5,330 nucleotides of DNA. Source: Comamonadaceae bacterium (GTDB lineage Bacteria; Pseudomonadota; Gammaproteobacteria; Burkholderiales; Burkholderiaceae_C). How positions within the stretch are numbered: the first letter of the stretch is position 1; the number at the start of each line of letters is the position of its first letter. Of this stretch, positions 1-5,330 are shown in pieces. The DNA is taken from the NCBI GenBank assembly GCA_947374105.1, contig CANCAO010000144.1, positions 1 to 5,330 of the forward strand. The letters are read 5' to 3'. Made by a program: the position numbers and the translations under genes. The notes under the pieces were generated by a model. That model was not told the DNA's origin. It did no database searches and saw only the letters and a program-made list of their open reading frames with translations.

Positions 1-723
1 ATCTTGGATGACGACGGCGATAGCGAAGTGGATCTGGCCTCTTACGCCTACCAAATCTGGAAGAACGCCACCGATGCCGATCCATCGCTTGCTGCCCAGA
101 TCGAAACCATGCCAGATGTGGTCTATGCCACCAAAGGCCACACGCACCACCCTGCGTCACCCCAAGGTGTGTTGGTTTACATGCGCACGGCGCAGGGCAA
201 TGACGCACTGGCCTGGATGGATGAATCGGGCAGGCCCGTCACACAATCCCAGCTCACAATTTTGAAAGCGGCCGCTTGCGCAGCCGACACCCCGGCGCTA
301 CCGCGCCAAGAGCAACACCATGCGCTCACACAGCAAGGCTTGGCGCACATCGTGGAAGAAGAAAAGTCCTTTGGCGGTGCGCTGGGTCGCCCATCGGGTG
401 CACGCTTCAAAGTATTCGAGCGCTTCAAACGCATTCGTGAGGGTCTCGGCAATAAGCGCGATCTTTTCATCACAGATGAGTATGTGCGCCGCATTGACCG
501 CGTGATGGAAGAAATCTACCGCTACCCGCTTTACCAATCCGCCACCGACAGCCTCAATCGCCAACTCAAAGCAGGCATTGGCGACCACCAATTACTTGAT
601 TTGGTTTTCTCACTGCGGGAAGACGGGCGTTTGTGCGTGATTGACGACCAAGACCAGCGGCGCGAACCCAAGCTCATCTGCTCCATGGGCCTGGCCGGTC
701 TGAATCAGGGACAAACACCATGA
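1..723 (+). CDS. C-terminal part of a large helicase-like defence protein (5' truncated by window edge)
   Basis: The frame is open from the first base, so the TTG at position 4 is not a credible start and this is the last 240 residues of a longer protein. No helicase motif (Walker A, DExx, motif VI) lies in the visible part, so the helicase call rests on resemblance to the conserved tail that follows the SNF2/DEAD core in helicases encoded just upstream of Eco57I-like methyltransferases. Recognisable stretches are GVLVYMRT and GNDALAWMDESG (about residues 56-77), a QHHAL segment (about 104-108), GGALGRPSGARFKVFERFK (about 125-143) and the terminal EPKLICSMGL. The gene overlaps the methyltransferase by ATGA, so the two are co-translated. 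In class 1 DISARM the SNF2 helicase DrmD pairs with DrmMI, and in BREX type 3 BrxHII accompanies a PglX-type enzyme; either could be the relative. The tail domain itself has no function that I can assign. The helicase assignment is moderate; that it is a real partial gene is nearly certain. Confidence 0.68.
   Translation: MLDDDGDSEVDLASYAYQIWKNATDADPSLAAQIETMPDVVYATKGHTHHPASPQGVLVYMRTAQGNDALAWMDESGRPVTQSQLTILKAAACAADTPALPRQEQHHALTQQGLAHIVEEEKSFGGALGRPSGARFKVFERFKRIREGLGNKRDLFITDEYVRRIDRVMEEIYRYPLYQSATDSLNRQLKAGIGDHQLLDLVFSLREDGRLCVIDDQDQRREPKLICSMGLAGLNQGQTP
707..711 (+). promoter_or_regulatory. Ribosome binding site of the methyltransferase gene
   Basis: AGGGA lies inside the end of the helicase gene with an 8-base spacer to the ATG at 720. 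The spacing is near ideal and supports 720 as the start, in addition to coupling through the ATGA overlap. Confidence 0.6.
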
Positions 724-3700
724 CGATCGACGCTGCACGCTTCCAGAATCTGCTCAGTGAGTTCAAGCTGGAGCAACTTTTTAACGAGCTGGGCTGGGAG
801 CGCGCAACACTGCGGCCGCAAACCATCGCAGCCCAGGGCGAGCCCTTCACGCTCACCCACTTAGCACACAAACGTGGTGTGGCAGTGCTCTTGTGTTCGC
901 CCGACGCGTCGGGCAAAGTCCCTGCACGCCCCGTGCTGCTAAAAATCGAAAAGGAAGCTATTAAGCACGCGCATGAACATCTGCTTGTGTTCGCTGATGC
1001 CGTACAAAACACGCTCACCTGGCTGTGGGTGTCTCGCACCCCCGGGCAACCCATCGCGACGCGCACCCACACTTGGCACAAAGGGCAAAGCGGTGAGGCT
1101 CTGCGACAAAAGCTGACGCAGATTGTCTGGTCACTGGAGGCAGAAGAGGCCATCACCCTCACCGACGTGATCACGGGCCTGCGCAGCGCCTTTGACCGTG
1201 ATCGCGTCTCCAAAAGTTTTTACGAAAAATTCAAGGCCCAGCACGATGCCTTTGCCGGTTTCATTGCTGGTCTAAATAGCGTAGCGGACAAGACATGGTA
1301 TGCATCACTGATGCTCAACCGGCTGATGTTTGTCTATTTCATCCAAAAGAAAGGTTTTCTGGATGGAAGCGAAACCTATCTGCGTGACCGCCTGACGCAG
1401 GTGCAGGCCGCTGCGGGAAAAGGCCAATTCCACAGTTTTTATCGCCAATTTTTACGCCGCTTATTCCATGAAGGTTTGGGCTTGGCTAAAGACGAACGTA
1501 ATGCAGAACTTACCCGTTTGATTGGTGATGTGCCTTACCTCAATGGTGGGCTGTTTTCCCTGCACGAACTGGAAGAGGCCAACCCCGGCATCGATGTGCC
1601 CGACGAAGCTTTCGAGCATCTGTTCGCGTTTTTCGATGCATGGGATTGGCATCTGGACGACCGTCCACTGTCCAAAGGCACAGAGATCAACCCCGATGTG
1701 CTCGGCTACATCTTTGAGAAGTACATCAACCAGAAGCAAATGGGCGCGTACTACACCAAGGAAGACATTAACGAGTACATCAGCAAAAACACCGTCATCC
1801 CCCACCTGCTGGAGCAGGCCCGCGAACTCTGCAAGGTGGCCTTCGAAGGTGAGTCCTCGGTATGGCATCTACTGAAAGCTGACCCGGATCGCTACCTTTA
1901 CCCAGCCATGAAAACAGGTGTCATCGACACCCGTGGCGGCATCGTCCCCGAAAGTGCGCTTCCAGACTTTGTGCAGACGGGCATGAAGGATGCGAACGCC
2001 CGCATGTTTGAGCGCCGCTACAACTTGGGCGAAGCGGTGTTTAGCACCGCCGCTGGCGAGCGCGGCACCCTGCCCACCGAAACATGGCGCGAATATGTGG
2101 ATCGCCGCAGCCGCTGCCTGGCCATTCGTGACAAGCTCGCCAACGGCGAAGTCAAAAGCGCCGATGACCTGATCACCCTGAACTTGGACATCCGCCAATT
2201 CATGCAGGACGTGATCGACACCTGCACCAGCCCTGACCTGCTACGCGCCATTTGGCAGGCCATCGTGGGCCGGGTACCAGGAGAAAACGAAAGTCATCAC
2301 AAGGTTCGCCACGGCATCACCATTCTTGACCCGACATGCGGTTCCGGTGCCTTTCTGTTTGCCGCGCTGGGCGTGCTGGAGCCGCTCTACGAAGCCTGCC
2401 TGGACCGAATGGAAGGGTTTGTAGAAGATGCCAGGAAACTGGGTAAAACAGGAGCGGCTGACTTTGTGAGGGCGCTGGCCGAGGTAGACAAACACCCCTC
2501 GCGCCGCTACTACATCTACAAGAGCATCATCCTGCACAACCTGTTTGGCGTGGACATCATGGCCGAGGCGGTGGAGATTTGTAAGTTACGCCTGTTCCTC
2601 AAGCTCGTGTCACAGGTGGACGCCGGGCGTGAACTGGAGCCACTGCCGGATATCGACTTCAACATCCGCACGGGCAACACACTGGTTGGCTACGCCACAG
2701 AAGCGCAATTCGATGCCGCCAACACGCTGGCCAGTGACCAGACCCACCGCGAGGAAATCAAGGCCAATATGGCCGATCTTTCGGAATCGTTTAATTTTTT
2801 CCGTGGTCAGCAAACTGTGCATGGTGGCAAGGTCACCGCAGAAGACAAGCGCCGCCTGCGCAACAAACTCTCAGCGCTGAGCCTGGAGTTAGACAAGTAC
2901 CTAGCGAGCGACTACGGAGTCGATCTGACAAAACCCAAGGCCTTTGCCGCATGGCGAGAGAGTCACCAACCTTTTCATTGGTCGGCCGAGTTTTATGGCG
3001 TGATGCATGACGGTGGTTTTGATGTGGTGATTGGTAATCCCCCCTATGTGGCAACCCGGAAAGTGACGAGCTACTCGGTGCTGGATTACAAAACTGTCGA
3101 TTGCACTGACATCTATGCTTGGTGCTTGGAGCGTGTCATTGGCATCTCAAGCAAGACGGCGCGAACGGGCATGATTGTTCCGCTTAGCCTGTCATTCAGC
3201 GGGGATTTTGATGATCTTCGTCAACTGCTCTATCGGCGTTACCAATCGAACTGGTTCTCGCACTTTGCACGTATCCCGGCCGCTCTGTTTGCCGCGGACG
3301 TTCGAGTTCGCAACACTATTCACATTGGAAAAATGGGCGGTATGGCGCAGCAACCGCACACCTCGCGTCTGCATCGTTGGTTTGAAGTGGCGCGCCCACA
3401 TCTGTTCGCCACCCTTTCTTTTTCGACTTTCAAGTCTGCACTCTGGAAAGGCCGCATTCCTAAGCTAAACACCCAGGGTCTCATTGATGCCTTTGAGAAA
3501 AAGCTCGGACCTAGCGCACCTACCGTTGAGGCATCGTTGTCCCGGCGCGCTACAGCGCACGCGCTGAATTTCAAGAAGACGGCTTACAACTGGCTCTCGT
3601 TCACGCATGAAGAAGCCCCGTGCTTCGCAACGAACGGCAAACGTGTTCCCCAGACTAAATATGGAGCGATATATTTTCAGACTGATGATGAGCGTGATCT

Positions 3701-4073
3701 AGCTTTCCTGTTGCTGAACGGGAAGATCGAATTCAGCTTTTGGGTCGCGATTGGCGATGACTTTGACGTGACCAAGTGGATGTTTGAGGATCTCCCGCTT
3801 GCGTTGACTCATCTTCAGGCAGCAGACAGCAAGAGGCTCCTGTCAATTGTTCCTGAGCTGAGAACTGCCGCAGCGGAAGCCATTCAGTACAAATTGAATG
3901 CAGGAAAGCGCGTCGGCAATTACAACCTCGCCAAATGCAGGCAGATCACTGATCGGTCTGACTGGCTGCTTGCGCAGGCCTATGGTTTGGATCGTGCTTG
4001 GGACGATATCCAGTTGCTGTACGTCCAGACCGTAAAGACAAATTTTGAAATAGCCGCTGATGAGGATGAATGA
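720..4073 (+). CDS. Eco57I/PglX-like N6-adenine DNA methyltransferase (class I SAM-dependent, gamma-type motif order)
   Basis: This 1117-residue enzyme is predicted to transfer a methyl group from S-adenosylmethionine to adenine N6 in DNA. The N-terminal part (about 1-340) is a conserved helical region of this family, including YASLMLNRLMFVYFIQKKG (194-212). GAYYTKEDI (342-350) matches the motif-X-like element ahead of the catalytic domain. Motif I is DPTCGSGAF (537-545), an acidic SAM-binding position follows in LFGVDI (608-613), then NIRTGNTLVG (648-657), and catalytic motif IV is NPPY (773-776). Residues from about 777 to the end should hold the target recognition domain. I see no convincing PD-(D/E)xK or other nuclease motif; a PD at 61-62 is not followed by a properly placed ExK. 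A modification-only role as in DISARM or BREX is therefore favoured over a type IIG restriction-modification fusion, though a divergent nuclease cannot be excluded. The gene overlaps both neighbours by ATGA. The name drmMI is possible but is not asserted, because drmA/B/C are not seen. Confidence 0.93.
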   Translation: MTIDAARFQNLLSEFKLEQLFNELGWERATLRPQTIAAQGEPFTLTHLAHKRGVAVLLCSPDASGKVPARPVLLKIEKEAIKHAHEHLLVFADAVQNTLTWLWVSRTPGQPIATRTHTWHKGQSGEALRQKLTQIVWSLEAEEAITLTDVITGLRSAFDRDRVSKSFYEKFKAQHDAFAGFIAGLNSVADKTWYASLMLNRLMFVYFIQKKGFLDGSETYLRDRLTQVQAAAGKGQFHSFYRQFLRRLFHEGLGLAKDERNAELTRLIGDVPYLNGGLFSLHELEEANPGIDVPDEAFEHLFAFFDAWDWHLDDRPLSKGTEINPDVLGYIFEKYINQKQMGAYYTKEDINEYISKNTVIPHLLEQARELCKVAFEGESSVWHLLKADPDRYLYPAMKTGVIDTRGGIVPESALPDFVQTGMKDANARMFERRYNLGEAVFSTAAGERGTLPTETWREYVDRRSRCLAIRDKLANGEVKSADDLITLNLDIRQFMQDVIDTCTSPDLLRAIWQAIVGRVPGENESHHKVRHGITILDPTCGSGAFLFAALGVLEPLYEACLDRMEGFVEDARKLGKTGAADFVRALAEVDKHPSRRYYIYKSIILHNLFGVDIMAEAVEICKLRLFLKLVSQVDAGRELEPLPDIDFNIRTGNTLVGYATEAQFDAANTLASDQTHREEIKANMADLSESFNFFRGQQTVHGGKVTAEDKRRLRNKLSALSLELDKYLASDYGVDLTKPKAFAAWRESHQPFHWSAEFYGVMHDGGFDVVIGNPPYVATRKVTSYSVLDYKTVDCTDIYAWCLERVIGISSKTARTGMIVPLSLSFSGDFDDLRQLLYRRYQSNWFSHFARIPAALFAADVRVRNTIHIGKMGGMAQQPHTSRLHRWFEVARPHLFATLSFSTFKSALWKGRIPKLNTQGLIDAFEKKLGPSAPTVEASLSRRATAHALNFKKTAYNWLSFTHEEAPCFATNGKRVPQTKYGAIYFQTDDERDLAFLLLNGKIEFSFWVAIGDDFDVTKWMFEDLPLALTHLQAADSKRLLSIVPELRTAAAEAIQYKLNAGKRVGNYNLAKCRQITDRSDWLLAQAYGLDRAWDDIQLLYVQTVKTNFEIAADEDE
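899..914. repeat. Perfect 16-bp palindrome inside the methyltransferase gene
   Basis: GCCCGACGCGTCGGGC reads identically on both strands. It covers codons for residues 60-65 of the methyltransferase. It may be a coincidence of GC-rich codons, since it lies well inside a coding region and no second copy was noticed. Confidence 0.5.
3051..4070 (+). other. Presumed target recognition domain segment of the methyltransferase gene, with lower GC
   Basis: The coding sequence after the NPPY motif (residues about 778-1117) corresponds to the variable specificity part of Eco57I-like enzymes. Hand counts of single 60-base lines give 38/60 GC at 2101-2160 and 40/60 at 2341-2400 in the core, against 30/60 at 3301-3360 and 26/60 at 3661-3720 here. 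Codons ending in A or T become commoner. The segment IPAALFAADVRVRNTIHIG (about 852-870) is a conserved-looking island within it. The drop fits replacement of the specificity region by recombination, but only a few lines were counted and the edge is not sharp to the eye. Confidence 0.5.
4062..4066 (+). promoter_or_regulatory. Possible ribosome binding site of the DprA-like gene, closely spaced
   Basis: GAGGA is present but only 3 bases precede the ATG at 4070, which is shorter than usual. Start at 4070 would therefore rely mainly on re-initiation at the ATGA overlap. Confidence 0.3.
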
Positions 4074-4597
4074 AACCGCTTCCGCTCTCGCCATCGACTG
4101 TCCTACTTGAGCGGATGAGTTCGAACGCCCCCATGCACCTGTTCGGAGTGGGTAGTGCGGCTTTACTCGACGTACCCTTGCTCGGCCTGATCGCCTCCCG
4201 CGAATGCCCTGGACGTGTTCTGCTGGAAACCTTGGAGCGGGTGCCACAGTGGGTGCAGGCCGGGCGGGTCATCGTCAGCGGCTTTCATTCGCCCCTTGAG
4301 CAGCAAGTGCTGCGTTCTGTGCTGCGCCGCAAGGGCCAGGTGGTGAAAGTGCTGGCGCGTGGCATGACGAACTATCGCCCTACGCTTGAGGAACGCGAAC
4401 CGCTGGCCTCAGGCCAGATGCTGGTTATCACCGAATGCCCACCCAAGCAGGTACGCATCACCCGCGAGTCTGCGCTCGCACGAAACCGGCTGGTGATAGC
4501 GCTTGCCACGGACATGGTTGTTCCCTACGTTGCGCAGGGTAGCCCATTGATGACGATGCATGAACAAAACTTGCCGGAGACATCGCAAGCACCATGA
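4070..4597 (+). CDS. Short DprA/SMF-like Rossmann-fold protein
   Basis: This 175-residue protein resembles the core Rossmann domain of DprA (Smf), a family that binds single-stranded DNA and, in natural transformation, loads RecA. Several segments line up with DprA. GLIASRECPG (39-48) fits the strand-loop that reads VGSR in DprA. VSGFHSPLEQQVL (69-81) sits where DprA has SGxAxGIDxxAH, with the GID replaced. VVKVLARGM (91-99) fits the xAVLxxG strand, and ITECPP (120-125) the SExPP segment. ARNRLVIAL (137-145) fits the conserved RNRIIxxL, and the following QGSPL (156-160) the SGTL segment. At 175 residues it is about half the length of housekeeping DprA, and I see no SAM-like N-terminal domain or C-terminal winged helix. 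It looks like a stand-alone defence-island version rather than the competence protein. The start at 4070 gives an ATGA overlap with the methyltransferase gene; a second in-frame ATG at 4115 would give 160 residues and still contain the whole domain. It overlaps the RT gene by ATGA, which implies coupled expression. The exact role is unknown. Confidence 0.72.
   Translation: MKPLPLSPSTVLLERMSSNAPMHLFGVGSAALLDVPLLGLIASRECPGRVLLETLERVPQWVQAGRVIVSGFHSPLEQQVLRSVLRRKGQVVKVLARGMTNYRPTLEEREPLASGQMLVITECPPKQVRITRESALARNRLVIALATDMVVPYVAQGSPLMTMHEQNLPETSQAP
4576..4580 (+). promoter_or_regulatory. Possible ribosome binding site of the reverse transcriptase gene
   Basis: GGAGA ends 13 bases before the ATG at 4594, which is longer than the optimum. 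Coupling through the ATGA overlap probably contributes to initiation. Confidence 0.35.
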
Positions 4598-5330
4598 ACC
4601 AGTCGGACTTCGCGCGCTGGTTCAACCGGAGTTTCTGGAAGGCGTTTGCCACGAAGACTTTTCCCATCGCGGTCCCCAAGACACCTTCAGACAAGGCCGC
4701 GCTGCTTGATTCTGTTTACGACGACATTGCTTCTGCACGCTACGCACCCGGCATTCCGGAAACCGAATTGGTGATGAACAAGGGACACGGTGTTGCCCGC
4801 ACCATTCCCGTGTTCAGCGTTCGCGACTACTGCGTTTATTACTTCTGCATCAAGGAGCTTGAAGACGTGCTGTGTGGCAACCGCACACCCAACACGTTTG
4901 GGGGCTGGTCACTGGGAGGGAAACTCCGGGCGCAGGAAAACTTCGAAATAGAGCTGGAAAGCGAGATCACAGACTACGGTCGTTATTCGTTCAAACCGCA
5001 GGCCTGGACACAAGCTTTCGGTGAATTCAATGCGCTGTTGTTCACCCAGCTCGGATCAGGCCAACACACCCATGTATTGCAGTTGGATTTGTCAAATTTT
5101 TATGACTGCGTGCGTCTGGACATCCTGGAGCGATGGATTCGGGAACAGTCTCCGCCAGACAAAGGATGGATCATTACCCTGCTGTTCTATCTGCTCAACC
5201 ACTGGAACCGTCGCAACACAGGTTTGCACCCGCAAGCTGTTGGACTGCCACAAGATGCGCTTGCCGATTGTTCGCGTATTCTGGCCAACTTCTATTTGCA
5301 GAAATACGATCAGTTCGCAGCCCGAATCTG
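4594..5330 (+). CDS. Reverse transcriptase, Abi/UG (DRT-like) style, N-terminal part (3' truncated by window edge)
   Basis: The frame starting with the ATG at 4594 is open for 245 codons to the window edge. It encodes an RNA-directed DNA polymerase domain. Residues 69-83 (RTIPVFSVRDYCVYY) match the RxIxVxxxRDRxV element at the start of bacterial RT domains, and TFGGWSLGG (101-109) sits where group II-type enzymes have the SxGFRPGR stretch. Motif A is VLQLDLSNFYD (161-171), with D165 the first metal-binding aspartate. Motif B is GLPQDALADCSRILANFYL (217-235). The SRxLAN ending is typical of Abi and UG defence-type RTs rather than of retrons or group II introns. The catalytic YxDD motif and everything after it lie beyond the edge, so activity and any fused domain cannot be judged. 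The gene overlaps the DprA-like gene by ATGA, leaving no room for a noncoding RNA directly upstream. I cannot assign it to a named UG or DRT class. Confidence 0.88.
   Translation, partial: MNQSDFARWFNRSFWKAFATKTFPIAVPKTPSDKAALLDSVYDDIASARYAPGIPETELVMNKGHGVARTIPVFSVRDYCVYYFCIKELEDVLCGNRTPNTFGGWSLGGKLRAQENFEIELESEITDYGRYSFKPQAWTQAFGEFNALLFTQLGSGQHTHVLQLDLSNFYDCVRLDILERWIREQSPPDKGWIITLLFYLLNHWNRRNTGLHPQAVGLPQDALADCSRILANFYLQKYDQFAARI

Noticed and set aside
4..6. TTG at position 4 as the start of the first gene
   Set aside because: The frame continues to the left edge, no ribosome binding site can be seen, and the protein resembles only the tail of a larger family, so it is a truncated gene.
1..4073. 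Firm naming of the first two genes as drmD and drmMI of class 1 DISARM
   Set aside because: The pairing and order fit, but the helicase core is outside the window and drmA, drmB and drmC are not present here, so the symbols would overstate the evidence.
4458..4694. Open frame on the minus strand across the junction of the DprA-like and RT genes, and similar minus-strand frames under the methyltransferase gene (for example 1461-1868 and 674-1213)
   Set aside because: They lie wholly opposite well-supported genes with recognisable domains, encode no recognisable motif, and are the usual by-product of GC-rich codon structure.
4594..5330. Retron reverse transcriptase
   Set aside because: Retrons normally carry the msr-msd RNA just upstream of the RT, but here the RT start overlaps the preceding gene with no noncoding space, and motif B has the SRxLAN form of Abi/UG enzymes. 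An RNA elsewhere cannot be excluded.
4594..5330. Group II intron maturase
   Set aside because: The RT is embedded in an operon by an ATGA overlap with no intron boundary sequence visible, and its motif B differs from the usual group II form.
4594..5330. Diversity-generating retroelement
   Set aside because: Motif B reads GLPQD rather than the DGR-type IGNxxSQ-like sequence, and no avd gene, template repeat or variable repeat was seen in the window.
1..5330. CRISPR array, tRNA or rRNA genes, insertion sequence ends
   Set aside because: No regularly spaced repeats, RNA gene signatures or paired terminal inverted repeats were noticed, and the window is coding from end to end.

Overview
The window holds four genes, all on the + strand, with no intergenic DNA. 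In order they are the C-terminal end of what looks like a large helicase, a complete 1117-residue N6-adenine-type DNA methyltransferase (Eco57I/PglX-like), a complete 175-residue short DprA/SMF-like Rossmann protein, and the first 245 residues of a reverse transcriptase that runs off the right edge. Each of the three junctions is an ATGA overlap, where the start codon of the next gene shares bases with the stop codon of the previous one. The four genes are therefore almost certainly one translationally coupled operon, whose promoter and terminator both lie outside the window.

The fairly GC-rich codon usage and the protein style suggest a proteobacterium, possibly a betaproteobacterium of the Burkholderiales. 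This is an impression, because no taxonomic marker is present. The content is typical of an accessory defence island. A large helicase directly followed by a roughly 1100-residue adenine methyltransferase recalls the drmD-drmMI pair of class 1 DISARM and the brxHII/pglX pairing of BREX type 3. None of the other hallmark genes of those systems (drmA, drmB, drmC, pglZ, brxC, brxL) is visible here.

The unusual part is what follows the methyltransferase. A reduced DprA-like protein and a reverse transcriptase of the Abi/UG (DRT-like) style are joined to the helicase-methyltransferase pair in the same operon. The RT shows motif A (LDLSNFYD) and a motif B with the SRxLAN signature, but its catalytic YxDD is beyond the edge. 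A working idea, which is inference only, is that methylation marks self DNA, the helicase acts on foreign DNA, and the RT makes cDNA that the DprA-like protein (from a family that binds single-stranded DNA) binds or senses. It is equally possible that two defence modules have been stacked end to end.

The 3' third of the methyltransferase gene, which encodes the presumed target recognition domain, is visibly poorer in GC than its catalytic core. This fits exchange of the specificity region.
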